Origin: Theropithecus gelada
Lineage: Eukaryota > Chordata > Mammalia > Primates > Cercopithecidae
Assembly (NCBI RefSeq): GCF_003255815.1
Contig: NC_037681.1
Coordinates: 81,969,191 to 82,033,190 of the forward strand
Direction: 5' to 3'
Length of the DNA stretch: 64,000 bases
Every line of letters begins with the position of its first letter. The stretch's first letter is position 1. This document shows, one piece after another, positions 13,201 through 28,200 of this stretch. The notes under the pieces are model-generated. The model was not told the DNA's origin. It searched no databases and was given only the letters and a program-made list of their open reading frames with translations. Position numbers and translations under genes: made by a program.

Positions 13201-16200
13201 TTTTTAATCTCAAAATAATGCCTGTGAAAGTGCTATTATCAATGACTAATTTGAGTTAATATTAAAAGTAATATGATACCATTTCATATAAGGATATACT
13301 ATGTGCTTTGGTCATTGCTTAGCAGAATATCTGGCATATGGAAGGCATACAATAAACTTACTGCATATATCTTTTGTCATTAATTTGCTTATTTTTGAAC
13401 AAATTAAAAAAAAAAAAAAAAATCAAAGAAATACCCAGCACTGAGTTCCAAAATAATGTAGAAATACTACAATGAAAACACAAATAGTGGCATATACATT
13501 CAGAGATCCCAGGGTCCATAACTTCCATAACTAACATAATGTATTTCATATAACACCTATTAGCAATTTATCTGCTAAAATGTACAGATGTAGAAGTCCT
13601 AAAATTCTGTAAGTTCCAATATAATTTACATCATGTTTCTGTTATAGCCATATTTTAAACAGAAGTTACTTTCACCTTGCTAATCACTAAAGGTCAAGTG
13701 GTAGAAAGAAGAAAGACTTTGGGTTTGAAACCAGCTCCAATATACTTGCTATAACACGGCTTCAGGGAAGTAAGCTGACCTCTGGAAGTCTGTTTGCTTG
13801 AAGGTTTATTAAAAGAGTCAAGGATAAGTTTCCAATTTTAAACTATGGGCCATTAGAGTGAGTTTAAGAGAGAATATGTACTAAATATTGAGTGCTGCTA
13901 CACATACTAGATTCACAATAAATGATAGTTTTTGTCGTTACTGATGTCAAATAACCATAGGAGCTTAGAGTTCTTTTAAGTGATGTACTTTATGAAATTT
14001 AGGATACCAATCTCTTGTGGTAATGGAAACCCTGTGAATTTTCCTTAATTAAGTTTATTTACATTTAATTTAAGGAACAAGCTAAAAGGGTTTCAACTCA
14101 GTAATACTTAGGTTCAAGTACTTGATTAAGTAACTGAATATTCAGAGACTGCCCCTTCTATACAAGAAAGTTGCTCCTTAATATGAAGCACCTCCACTGA
14201 TTAAAATGACACCTGCTCACCTGTGTTAGCACCAAATAAATACCTTTACTGCATTAGAATTTTGAAATTCAGCCACTTAAAAACTACAGAAAGAGGCAAT
14301 GAAAAAGGGCTCACACTATTCTTGTTCTTCAGTGATGTTAAATGCTTTCCCCTACCCTTCCTTTTGGAAACTTAAGGACCGTCCTTGCAAAAATAGAACT
14401 TTCACTGGATTCTTACTGTAGTATTAACCAAAGAGACTAATATACTTCTAAATAATAAAGGTTCAGATTAAACATATTCCCTTTAAAAGAACAATAAGCA
14501 GCAAGGTATATGACTCAGAAAAACTAACTTCACCCAATCTGGAATTACACTGCAGACTTCCAAGAACTATAAAAGCGATACACCATTGTGAAAGCAAACA
14601 AGTGTTCTTACCACCTAAGCTTAGAATTGAGAATTGGACCTCACAAATGAATCCTTCAACAAGTCGCATATTCCCTAAAATTCAAATGTCTCTGCAATCT
14701 CTCCAAAAGCTTATTTAGAATAAAGTACACAACACATCTTCCTAGTGTATTGTGCGTGGTAGACAACTTTCTCTAGACTTATTACCAAAACATGGGGTCA
14801 ATTTCACATAAAAGTTCTGCCTTTGGAAGAATTATTTTAATATTCATTAATCATAAGTTCTCCATAAATGTAAAGCAGTACAAGTTGAATATCCCTTATC
14901 CAAAATGCCAGGGACCAGAAGTGTTTCAGATTTTTTCAGATTCTGGAATATTTGCAGAATGCATAGCAGTTGAACACAGCTAATCCAAAAATCCAAATTC
15001 CAAAATGCTCCAATGAACATTTTCTTTGAGCGTCATACTGGTGCTCTAAAAATGTTGGATTATGGAGCATTTCAGATTTTAGATTTTTCAGATTAGGCAT
15101 ACTCAACCTGTAATAGGGTAGTGTCAAGATTGCCCCAAACACGACTGTAGGTCTACAGCCAATTCCTAGAAACGGGAAAAATTAAAGGCACGCTAGAGTT
15201 TACTTTAGTGTGGCTCTTCTTCAAAAGTACTCTGCTGTAGCTGCATACACTAAACATCTCTCTAAAATTAGAGTATTAATTGCTAAAGTACTGTTCTCAA
15301 ACTACAAAGAAAATAAAACACAGATTTTCCTACTCATCAACATATAATCTCCACAGGGCTAAGTGGCAGAGAAATCTAAGAAAACAAATCACATGAAACT
15401 CAAATTTTCCTGGTACAGAGTAAAAGCTTGTAGGCTGTCCAGGCGTGGTGGCTCACACTTGTAATCCCAGCATTTTGGGAGGCCAAGGCGGGTGGATCAT
15501 GAGGTCAGGAGATCAAGACCATCCTGGCTAACACAGTGAAACCCTATCTCTACTAAAAATACAAAAAATTAGCTGGGCACGGTGGCAGGCGCCTGTAGTC
15601 CCAGCTACTCAGGAGGCTAAGGCAGGAGAATGGCGCGAACCCAAGAGGCAGAGCTTGCAGTGAGCCGAGACAGCGCCACTGCAGTCAGGCCTGGGCGAAA
15701 GAGTGAGACTTCGTCTCAAAAAAAGAAAAAAAAAAAAAAAAGCTTGTAGGTTAGTCAAAACCTTTAGATAACTATAATTTGAAAAACATCTTTAAAATAA
15801 ATACTTTATTTTATTTACTTACATTGTTATCCAGTGTGTATCGTAACTGCTCCCAAACTGCTGAAAAGTGCCAAATAGTTTTGGAAGAAGACGAAGTGAA
15901 ATTACTACTGATCTGAAACAGAAGAAACATTCACAGAATAAAGTAATTTTAGTAATTATTTTTATAGAAATTCGGCTATTTAAAATTTTAAATGTTAAAA
16001 GTTTTAATGAATTTTATATCGAGATATATTATTTACACAAACATTAAATTTTTTTCTCAAAAGTATAAATTCATTTTACACTTTATATATATTAGGGCAA
16101 GAAGTCCAAGTTTAAAAATTCCAATCCAAGACCTTTAAGGTAAAACATACTATAAATATCTGGGTATAAAAGCAAGTGAAGAGCATTTAAAGATCTTTCT

Positions 16201-19200
16201 TAAACTATTTCTTCACAAGTCATCACTACCACTTTCTTCTAAATTCTCAACATGATTTGCATTCAAATTGAGAATCACGGCCTTATGAACCATGTCACTA
16301 ATGGAAGCATGCCACATACCTCAAAAGTATAAGGAGCAGAAAGGGGAAAGGAAGTTACTTTAAAACTTCAAGTAGATTTGAGTCTGCCTGTCCTCTGAAA
16401 GGAACAGGTATAGGACAGATACTGACATAGAAATTCTGGAAGTAGGAAAGGAGGTTGGTTGCATGAGCCTTAAGAGAGGCAAAACAAATTCTAATGAAGA
16501 ACTAAACTTATTTTAATCTTAGAAGCCAATATTGCTTCATGAAAAAATTTTTCATGAATTTAGGCAGTAAATAAAATTTCTTCAATAAACATGTTTTCAT
16601 TTATAAAATGCAATGTGGAAGCAAGTATATGATGTTTGACGTTAGAGAAACAGGATGCCAGGCATTAAGTGGTTATTGAGCTCAGTGAATACTGGTGTGG
16701 TTCATGACAGAAAAACCAGAAATAGGAATGTAGAAATAAGACTCATTTTCCTTCTACTCCTACCCTAAAGGAATGCTGTTCTCCAGAATTATTGAGGAAT
16801 AATTACATTGTACATGACTAAAAAATTTTAAAGAGTTTTTCCTAAGATTATCTAAAAAATTCCAACTTTTCTCCCATTTAAAAGAATTAAATTCCAAAGA
16901 ACAAAGACACACATTTTAAGTGCTATAATGACCAAGGACAGATTCAAAGTCATCCTAAAGCACTAAACATTATTAAAACTGAGAAATTTGTTTTTAAATG
17001 ATAGAAAGTACAGCTTTTAGACTAAAAATTAATGAAACACAGAATGGGAAAGATAATTTATTGGCTTGGAGATAATAATTTATGTTTCAATGAAAAAGGA
17101 AACTTTACAAAATCAAATATACAACTCATTCCAATGACGATTAAATTGCAGAATTTCTCGTATAATGACTATGAGATGTTATACTACCAAATTCTTTGCC
17201 CAAGTAGTTCTGACTGCTGATATGCTTACAAAACTAACAAAAGCATCAAAGGGAAGTGTTATAGTCAAACTTATATTTCACAGATTCTTTCAAGAGTGAA
17301 AACTGCAAATACCAAAACACATAATTTTAGGCAACAATGTGGTTAGGATAAAAAGGTTCAATGGCCAACCACAAAAGCTCAATGGCCAATGCATAATGGT
17401 TCATGCCTGTAATCCCAACACTTTGGGAAGTCGAGGTGAACAGATTGAGCCCAGGAGTTTGAGACCAGCCAGGACAACACAGTGAGACCCAGTCTCTGCA
17501 AAAAATACAAAAGATTAGCCAGCCATGATGGCACGTGCCTGTAGTCCCACCTCCTCAGGAGGCTGAGGTGGGAGACTTGCCTGAGCCTGGGAGGCGGAGA
17601 CTGCAGGGAGCTGAGATCACACCACTGCACTTGGGCCTGGGCAACAGAGTGAGACTGTCTCACAGAGAAGAAAAAGGTTCAATGATCCGGAGTAGTAATA
17701 CACTAATTTTAGACTCAAGAATAATCCTATCATACTGAATTGCACTAGCTGTTTGGTTTATTTCAAGAGTTTGCATTGTAACCAAAAGCTTATGACTATG
17801 CAACAATGTGGTAGTCCCATAAGAATTACTAACGCAGTTTTTTGTTATCTTAGAACAGAGATATTCACTGTTGGTCTTCACAGCTGAAGTTACATATGGA
17901 TGATTTTGTCTAATCTAGGATTCCGTATTTTAAAGAAGTATATTCTACAAAACAGTCATTTAAAACTACAGTATATATCAAAAGTTGACATGAAATGCCA
18001 TATATAATATAGTCTCTAAGGAAGGAAAACAAATTGTGTGTGTCTGCACATTTTTTTTGTTGTTTGTTTTTTTGAGACAGGGCCTCACTGTGTTGCCCAA
18101 GTTGGAGTGCAGTGGTGCAATCTTGGCTCGTTGCAGCCTTGACTTCCCACCTCAGCCTCCCAAGTAGCTGTAACTACAGGTATGTGCCACCACGCCCAGC
18201 TAATTTTAAAGTTTTTCTGTAGAGATGGGGTCTTCCTATGTTGCTAAGGCTCGTCTCAAACTACTGGGCTCAATAGATGCCCCGTCTCAGCCTCTCAAAG
18301 TGTTGGAATTACAGTCATGAGACACTGTACCTGGTCCCTTTTGGATCTTTTAAATTTTCCTACCTATAAAAGAAATATGTACTCATTTTAGGAAGACTGA
18401 GTAACAAAAAGGCACGAAGAAAAAAAAAAATTCAAACTGGGTGCGGTGGCTCGTGCCTGTAATCCCAACACTTTGACAGGTCAAGGCGAGCAGATCACTT
18501 GAGGTCGGGAGTTCGAGACCAGTCTGGCCAACATGGCAAAACTCCATCTCTACTAAAAATATAAAAGTTAGCTGGGCAAGGTGGTGTACACCTATATTCC
18601 CAGTTACTTCAGAGGCTGAGTAAGGAGAATCACTTGAACCTGGGAAGCAGAGGTTGCAGTGAGCCAAGATCATGTCACTGCACTACAGCCTGAGCAACTG
18701 AGCGAGATTCCATCTCCAAAAAACAAAACAAAAAAGCAAACCTCAATCCTTCCAAAAATAACTATTGTAGAGATTACATTCTGACTTATTTCTTACAATC
18801 TTTTCTTTTTAACAGTTAGGCCTGTAATTATTTGCCTCAATCATTATATAATCTTTGAAAACAGAACCCTTCATGGCTGCATGATATCTAATCTTTCATA
18901 CAGCTTTCTCTTCTTGTTGAAGTATAATAAACATACATAGAAAAAGAGGGCACAGTTCAAAATTCTGAGGTAAACACATCTATGCAACCAGCAATCAAAT
19001 CAAGAAACATATCAATATCAGCATTCCAAGAGCCTCTACTGTGTCCCCTTCCAACCACTAGTCACCCCTCAGGGTAGCTATTATCCAGTCTACTAAATAC
19101 AAGAACTCACCTGTTTTTACATGATATAAATAAAATAATAGAGATATATATTGTTTTTGTGTCTGGCTTCTTTCTTGCAACACTGTGTTTGTGATATTGA

Positions 19201-22200
19201 TCCAAGTTGTTCCATGTAGTTGTTTTACTGTTCATTCAATGTTATTGCTACATAGTATTTCTATGAGTAGTCCACAATTATCCTTTCTACTTTTTTTTTT
19301 TGCATTTGAATAGCTATGCAAAGAATATGTAGTTATGTTATTTATTTTGAGACAGGGTCTCACTCTGTTGCTCAGGGCTGGGGTGCAGTGACATGATCAT
19401 GACTCATTGCAGCCTGAACCTCCCCAGGCACAAGCAATCCTCCTACCTCAGCCTCCCAAGTAGCTGGGACTACAGGCACGCACCACCACACCTGGATACT
19501 TTTATTTGTATTTTTTGTAGAGGTGAGGTTTTACCACACTGCCCATGCTGGTCTCAGTCCTGGGCTCATGCAATCCACCTATCTTGGCCTCCCAAAGTGC
19601 TGGGATTATAGCCATGAGCTACCACACCTGGCCCAGTTATTTTCAATAGGGCTGCTGTTAGCATTCTTGACTCTGCCTTTGGGTGATCACCAGGGTGTAT
19701 TTTGTGAGGCATATACTTAGAAGAGGAATTACTGGGTCACAGGGTAGGCAGACGCACATATGGGGAGTACAAATTATTGAACCACTTATTAAAATTTGTG
19801 TTTTCACAAAGACTTTTAAAAGAAAATTAACATTTTACAATTAACTGTTATAAAGCCTATGTAAATGATGACATATCATCCAGCCATTAAAGGAATTCTT
19901 TTCAAAGAATATATACCGGCCAGGCGCAGTGTGTAATCCCAGAACTTTGGGAAGCCAAGGCAGGAGGATCACCTGAGGTGAGGAGTTGAAGACCAGCCTG
20001 GACAACATGGTGAAACCCCCTCTCTACAAAAATACAAAAATTAGCCAGCCATGATGGCAGGAGCCTGTAATCCCAGCTACTCAGGAGGCTGAGGTGGGAG
20101 AACTGCTTGAATGCGAGAGGCAGAGGTTGCAGTGAGCCAAGATCACACCATTGCATTCCAGCCTGGACAATGGAGCAAGACTCCATGTCAAAAAAAAACA
20201 AAGAATGTATACCAAAGGAGGCAACTGATCCATTTACAGAGTTCTATTAGTGGTTTCTTATATGTGCATGAACAAGGAATTTTTCTACTGTAACTGTTCA
20301 ATGTATTGCCCTTTAAAGAACCAAAAAAAAAAAAGAAAATATAGCATGTACTTTTAAAATTCAATTGGGGAAAAAGTATTTTCAAGCACTCAGATATTCG
20401 ATAAAATTAAACAATCATAGCAGGCCTACATAGATGTGAGCGGAAAACAATATATTAATAACTGAACTGACAACATACACATCAGAATCATATTTTCACT
20501 ATATTAGAGAATAGAACACTATCAGAGCAGTATAAGTCAAGGAAACATGAAACTATATCCACGGAAGAACACTGAAAATCAAGAAATGTGTAATCAACTG
20601 AGTCCCAATGAGAAGTACATAACTATGAGGCAGAATTCAAACGAGAAAAAACACTAACCTGCTAAAAAAAAACAAAAAACAAAAAACAAAAACACACTTT
20701 GAGGTATGACAAAGAACTGTACATATCTAATATATACAACTTGATGAGTTACTAACCTAGTATTTTATGTACTACAAATGCTGAGACATTAAAAGACACA
20801 CCTAAATGGAAGAACAATGCTGTTATCAAAGTGTTTATATTGTAGCTTAAGTAAAATTTCACTTAACTTATTTAGCATCCTTTATGAGACAGTTCAAGAA
20901 CATTTAACTGCAATTTGAAAACACAGTAATCACCAAGGTGTTTCCAGAATCAAAAAGACAGTATCTTTTTTTTTTTGTTTCTGTTGGGTGCATCTAACAA
21001 AGAATGGTGAAAGGTGCTGAAAAGAGCAACACTGAGTGCTTAAAATATGAACCATGTGAGGAAGAAGCCTCTAAATTTAATATGAAAACTACAATTACTA
21101 AGGAACAGATTAATACAGGTATATGAAACAGTATAAAAACATCACACCCAGTCAACAACACCCAAATATTTTGACTACTGCATTAAAAATTTTTAAATTC
21201 CTCTTTACCTGTTGTTTCCCAAGTTTTCAAGGCAACCTTCAATGAATCTCATTCGAATCTGTCTATCTGTAAACCAACATACTAACGAACAAAGAAGTTT
21301 CTCTGCTTCATTTATTAATCCTTCAGAAAGATTAACCTATAAAAAATGTACATAAAATTATTATTTATCCTAATTGCATCTTGCTGAAATTTCTTAGTCT
21401 TCTGGCTCTTAATTTAAATAACTTACTGCATCTTCATCCTGGACTATATCCCACAACAAAGTGTTTCCTTTCTTGCAAACATTATCCAAATTAATGTCTG
21501 TAACAGCATTACTGTTGAATTGATGTTTATGAACTACAGGTCCTGAAAACGGGAAAAAAAAACACAGCATACTATAGAGAAACGCAGCTGACTGATTATA
21601 GCATTCGTATGGTTAGCAAATCCAAACAAAAGTATAGGATATTTTTCTCAGATCATAAAATAAAAACACATTAGCACAATTTTTTTGTTGTTGTTTTGTT
21701 TTGTTTTTGTTTCTTTTTAAAGAGACTGAGTCTCACTTTGTTAGCCAGGCTGGTCTCAAACTTGTGGCCTCCAATAATCTCCTTCCTCAGCCTCCCAAAG
21801 TGTTGGGATTACAGGTGTAAGTCACTGCACCCAGCATGGCACAATACTTATGAAAAGAATAGTGCCATTTAGATTTGATAAGGCTAAAGTGAAATCGTTT
21901 CCTTGCTATAGTCTCTTTGCTATTTATAATTAATATTTTCACGTCAAGAGAACTGTACATAAATACTTGAAACTAAGTGTGAATAAGACAACGTATTTGA
22001 AATAATTATTTTCCCAACAGACATTCCTCTAAATGACCTATATAATCTTTTATAATTCCTATATTTTTAAAAAAAACACTATTTTTATTGGAGATAATTT
22101 ACCCAAAACATTCAAATTAAAAGACTATTATAGAAATACTACATTTTGTTTAGACATTCACCAGTTACAGTCCTGTAACTATCCAAACTAGAAATATTTG

Positions 22201-25200
22201 GATAGTTTCTAGTTTTACACTATTATTTAAAAACTACCATAAACATCCGTGTAACAAATTTTCTGTAATTTCCTTTCCTTTCTCTTGGGTAAATACCGAG
22301 GATTGACATCGCTGAGTCATGAGGTATTATGTATGTTTAACAGAAAACTGCTGAAAAGATTTCCAAAGTGGTTGTGCCATTTTACATTCCCATCAGCAGT
22401 GTATGACAGCAATAGTTAGTCCCTTTCTTCCATATCCTCCCTAATACCGTAGCACTGTCACTCTTTAATTTCAGCCATTCTAACAGGTATGTGGTGTAAT
22501 CTCATTAAGGTTTTTAATTTCCATTTCTCTAATGACTAATGATGTTGTGAATCTTTTCATGTGCTTAGTAGCTATGTGTATACCTTTTTGGTGAAATAAA
22601 TAATTTGCCACTCTTTAATTGGGCTGTCTGACTATTGAGTTATGAAATTATTTTATATTCCAAATACAATTTCTTACATATATAATTTTCAAATATTTCT
22701 TCTAGTCTGTGGCTTTTTTTTTTTTTTTTGGATGGGTGGGGGGATTGTTTTGGTATTTACCTTTTAAAATTTTATTAAAATACATATATAATCAAGATGG
22801 AGAACATTTCTATCTCCTCAGAAAGTTCCCTTGTGATCCTTTACAATCAATCCCCACCCTCAAGCCCTAGGCAATGATTGAGGAGCTTTCTGTCCTTACA
22901 AATTACTTTTGACCGTTCTAGAACCACACGTAAGTAATACATAGTATGTACTTTCTTTTATTTCTAGCTTCCTTTGCTCAGAATGATGTTTCTCAATATT
23001 CATCCATGATTTTGGATGTGTCTATGTAGTTCTTTCCTTTCTACTGATCAGCAAAATTCCACTATGTGAATATACCAGTTAATTCCAGTTGGAAGGGCTT
23101 CTGAATAAAGGCACACACACGAATAAATCTTTTGGCAGACATGTTTTCATTTCTCTTGGGTAAAAACTGAGGGCAGGCCGGGCGCGGTGGCTCAAGCCTG
23201 TAATCCCAGCACTTTGGGAGGCCGAGATGGGCGGATCACGAGGTCAGGAGATCGAGACCATCCCGGCTAACACGGTGAAACCCTGTCTCTACTAAAAATA
23301 CAAAAAACTAGCCGGGCGAAGCGGCGGGCGCCTGTAGTCCCAGCTACTCGGGAGGCTGAGGCAGGAGAATGGCGTAAACCCGGGAGGCAGAGCTTGCAGT
23401 GAGCTGAGATCTGGCCACTGTACTCCAGCCTGGGCGGCAGAGCGAGACTCCGTCTCAAAAAAAACAAAAAACAAAACTGAGGGCAAAAAAACTTCTGGGT
23501 CATATGGTAGGTAAATATTTAACTTTGTGATAAAGCAATTTGATACAGTTTGAATGTTTTGTCCCCTCTAAATCTCATGTTGAAATGTGACCTCCAATGT
23601 TGGAGGTGAGCCTAGTAGGAGGCGTTTGGGTCATGGCAGCAGATCCCTCATGAATGTTTTCATGCTGTCCTCATCATAGTGTGAGTTCTCATATTGACTT
23701 CAGATGAGACCTGGTTGTTTAGAAAAGAGTCGCACCCCTCAAACCCCCCGTTTCCACTTTCACCATGAGACCTCTGTTCCCCCTTCACATTCTGCCATGA
23801 TTGTAAGCTCCCTGTGGCCCTCATCAGAAGCAGATGCTGGCACTATGCTTCTTGCACAACCTGCAGAACTGTGAGCCAAAATAAACCATTTCTGTTCATA
23901 AACTACCCAGCCTCAGGTATTTCTTTTTTTCTTTTTTGAGATGTAGTCTCACTCTGTTGCCCAGCATGGAGTGGAGTGGTGTGATCTTGGCTCACTGCAA
24001 CCCCCACCTCTCAGGTTCAAGTGATTCTCGTGCTTCAGCCTCCCAAGTAGCTGGGACGACAGGTGCCCGCCACCACATCCAGCTAATTTTTGTATTTTTA
24101 ATACCAACAGGGTTTCACCATGTTGGCCAGGCTGGCCTCGAGCTGCTGACCTCAAGTGATCCACCTGTCTCGGCCTCCCAAAGTGCTGGGATTACAGGCG
24201 TGAGCCACTGCACCAGGCCATTTGTTTACAGCAACACAATAATGGACTAACACACAGTTCTCCCAAGTGATTATATTTTATGTTCCACAGCAAGATATGA
24301 CAGTTCCAGCTCCACATTCTAATGTTAATCCTTGATAGTATCAGTCCTTAATTTTACTCATTTCAATAGGTATGCAGTAGTACCTCACTGTGGTTTTAAC
24401 TTACATTTACCAGATGACAAGAAATACTGTGAATGTACTTATTGCCCATTTCTTTTTTTTTTTTTAAACGGAGTATCACACTGTCACCCAGGCTGGAGTG
24501 CAGTGGCATGATCTCGGCTCACTGCAACCTCCACTGCCCAGGTTCAAGCGATTTTCCTCCCTCAGCCTCCCAAGTAGCTGGCACTACAGGCGAGCACCAC
24601 CATGCCCAGCTAATTTTTTTTTTTTTTTTTTTGCATTTTTAGTAGGGATGGAGTTTCACCATGTTGGCTAGGCTAGTCTCGAACTCCTGACCTCAAGGGA
24701 TCTGCCCACCTCAGCCTTCCAAAGTGCTAGGATTATAGGTGTAAGCCACCATACCCAGCCCTTATTGACCATTTCTATATATCATCTTTTATGCAGTATC
24801 TGTTTGACACTTTTGCCCATTTTTAAAGTGATTGTCTTACTGTGTTGGAGGACGTCTTCTAGTACTAAAAACATTGTAATACAAGGTAGACTTGGAAAGC
24901 ATTAACATATACTATCATTTTATTCTGTCTACAAAAGGTTGCGAAAAGAAAATAACCATTTTGTTCAATTTCTAACTCTATGCAGTAAAAAGTAGGTAAA
25001 ATACTGATTAAAGGAAAATTTGAGATAAGAATGGTAACAATTTACAAATATGGCATCACATTCAGTCAGATGACCTCAATCTAACCTATTGCCTTCTCAA
25101 CAACCACAACAGCACAACAGTAAGTCAAAGTAACTTAACCTAGACAGATCACGTACAAAAAAGATGTACAAATCAGTAAATTGATCCAAGATCCACAAGT

Positions 25201-28200
25201 TGTGTTTCCAAGTGCGTTCATGGCCTCAGCCTAAACCTAATCCATCAGGTTTACTTTTAATGTACTGTCATCCCAAAACCCATTTACTAGGCCAGTATAC
25301 ATTGATGATACCAACCAAACAAGAGGTTAAAGGCCTTTAAACTGCCAATTCTAAAACTGTTTTTACTTTCGTATTTTTTTCTTGCTTTACTCATTAATTC
25401 CCTAGTACTCTTTACCTTCCTCCATCTTCCATTCTTTCAAGTCTGGTCAAGTCCTATTACTTTAAGATTGATTTAGACTTGAACAATGATTTCTCAAACT
25501 CACTCCTCTTTATTCCCTCCTACCCTTCCCTAACCCCAAGCAACCACTAACCTTCCTTCTGCCTGCAGATTTGCCTATTCTAGACATATCATATAAACGG
25601 AATCATATAATTTTATCTTTTGTGATTTCCTATTACTTTTAGGTCCTATGATTTCTAAATATAAATTATAATAAAACCATATATTTTCTAAAATACAGAG
25701 CTTTAATTATTACATATTATTGCTATATATTTTCTTTTCCCACTGAGTATCTCGATAGAACTGCAAGGCCTTATTTATATTCATGATGGAGTATTTATAA
25801 TAATTCCCTTGGGGGAAAAAAACTACCATATGGAAACTGTTTTGACAAAAACATTTAAGTACCAAACCTTAACTATTGATTCCTTTCAACAATGTAAGAT
25901 AAATTATTCCTGTTGTGAAGAAGGTAATATATTTCACTTACTGTAGAGTCTTACCTTGACTAAGATGTTCATGGTAAATGGAAGCTAAATTGGGAAGATG
26001 TTGTTGGAGGTGAGACGTCAGTTCTGCATGTGAATTAATCTGAACTAGCTCCTCTTCACATCCAGATTCTTCACCATCAAAATCAGCCATATTTTTTTCT
26101 GATTTTGCACTGACCTGGGAGCTACTACAACTGACATCATCTGCACTTAGCATATCATCAACCATATGCCTACAAAACAGAGAAAAGCACAAAGTTAGTA
26201 ATTACAAATGTAAATCTAATTTGGGAACCACAAAAAACACCTCTCCTAAACTTACAAATACACTCAGAAACAAAGCTACATCTGCTTATTAACAATATGG
26301 AATGTTGAGAGCTTTACAAAACTGAAAACTTCACACCGTCAGTATTATTTAATAATTTTACAATACACACTCGTATTACCAGGCCTACTAACACACCTCA
26401 ACAGAACAAATTCAAAGAACAATTTTAACAAGATCACTAATACTCACTATTTGCATATTATACAAAGTCTATAAAATGTGAAACCATAAAATATGTGGTT
26501 TTATACAACTGAATCAAACCAAAAAAAATTTCAATTTAAGGCTGCAGTCTTGATGGACTTAATATTAAATAGGGAACTTCTAACTCAACAAACCCAAAGT
26601 AAGTATTCATTTCTAAAACACACTGTTATTGGACATAAAGACAAAATGATTTTTAAAAATCAAAAAATAACATGAAGTTCAGGGTTGATTTAGAGACTCA
26701 AAAGTAGTACTATTAATACACAGAATATGAGAAGAGCTAAAATGAAAAATTAAATCATTACATCTTGTGAGGTATGGAATGGGTACATGTGTCAAAATTA
26801 AGATCTTCAGTGTACCAAACTGAATATACTGCACCTCAGTTTTGTAACAAACTAATTCTTTGTCTTCATCATAAGCTGTGCTGGGGACAACTGTGAATGT
26901 TTCTATCTATAATGCCAGATAGTGAGCCAGTGGTTCTCAATTAGGGGTGAATTTAGGCCCCTGGGGGAAATCTAGAAATATCTAGAGATATTTTTGGATG
27001 TCAAAACTGAGGAGATGCTAGTGGAATCTAGAGATAAGGCTCAGGATACTGGCAAACATTCTGCAACGCACAGGACAACATTAACATTGCTAAATTCAAA
27101 CCAAAAAAAATGTTCTGGCCCAAGGCTGGGCATGGTGGCTCACACCTGTAATTCCAGCACTTTGGGAGGCCGAGGCAGGCGGATCACTTGAGGTGAGCAG
27201 CTCAAGACCAGCCTGGCCAACATGGTGAAACCCCGTCTCTACTAAAAATACAAAAATTAGCTGGGGCATGGTGGCAAATGCCTATAATCCCAGCTACTCG
27301 GGAGGCTGAGGCAGGAGAATCACTTGAACCCAGGAGGTGGAGGTTGCAGTGAGCCAAGATCGTGCCACTGCACTCCAGCCTCAACAACAGACTGTAACGC
27401 TGTTTCAAAAAAAAAAAAAAAAATTATCTGGCCCAAAATGCCAATCTTTAAAAAACACTTCCTTAAACTCAGATGCATCAGTGGTAAGAATTAAAAAGCA
27501 AAGGAAATAAAGAAATAATACGTATAGATATGTAGTTCACCTTAACAACTTAACTGAATTCTGGAAGATCTGACAAATTGTTGAGTATAGCAAAACTCAA
27601 TCTGATAAAGGGCATATCCATGATTCACCATAAACTCACATACTATCACTTGTAACGACAATAATAAATATGCAGCTAACACTTAATGAGCACTTACTGT
27701 GTACCAATCACATTAGTTAGCCCAAGAAATCCTCACAATAAAACCATAAGATAGATACTACTGTGCCTATTTTATTTTTAGAGACAGAGTCTCATTCTAT
27801 TGCCCAGGCTGGAGTGTAGTGGTGCAATCATAGCTCACTGCAGTCTTGATCTCCTGGACTCAAGCGATCCTTCCACCTCAGCCTCCCAATTATCTAGAAC
27901 TACAGGTGTGTGCTACCATGCCTGGCAGGTTTTTTAAAATATTTTTGTAGAGACGGGCCCCCACTACATTGCCCAGGCTGATCTCAAACTCCTGGCCTCA
28001 AACAATCCTCCTGCCTTAGCCTCCAAAGCACTGGGATTATTGTTCTCATTTTATAGAAGAAAAAAATGAAAAATTAATTATTTTGCCCATCATAATACCA
28101 TCAGTAAGTGACAGAATCACATATTTGGCATATTTCACAGATAACCAAAAAGTTTTATGATAGAGCTTATCCTTTTAAATACCCTAAAATTAGGAGATGT

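Larger units (their letters stand above)
12996..15822 (-). other. USP34: USP34 intron, 2.8 kb
   Basis: Mostly unique AT-rich sequence with two weak MIR traces (13285-13355, 13700-13945), one 230 bp DNA transposon (14881-15110) and one Alu (15435-15740). Confidence 0.9.
15913..21208 (-). other. USP34: USP34 intron, 5.3 kb
   Basis: Five Alus and an antisense L1 (18895-19760). The stretches 15913-17349, 17685-18049 and 20203-21208 have no repeat or gene I recognise, apart from an A-rich (caaaaa)n run at 20665-20695. Confidence 0.9.
22750..24850 (-). mobile_element. Old L1 fragment, antisense, broken by three insertions
   Basis: Pieces at 22750-23162, 23486-23540, 24254-24448 and 24762-24850 are collinear with L1. 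They are interrupted by an AluY, an MST-type LTR (which holds an Alu) and another Alu. Confidence 0.75.
21543..25954 (-). other. USP34: USP34 intron, 4.4 kb
   Basis: Dominated by old antisense L1 pieces (22195-24850, probably also 25480-25640) with an MST-type LTR and three Alus inserted. 21839-22194 and 24850-25480 look unique. Confidence 0.9.

Noticed and set aside
23541..24253. An intact endogenous retrovirus at the MST-type LTR
   Set aside because: Only LTR sequence is present; no internal genes follow or precede it.
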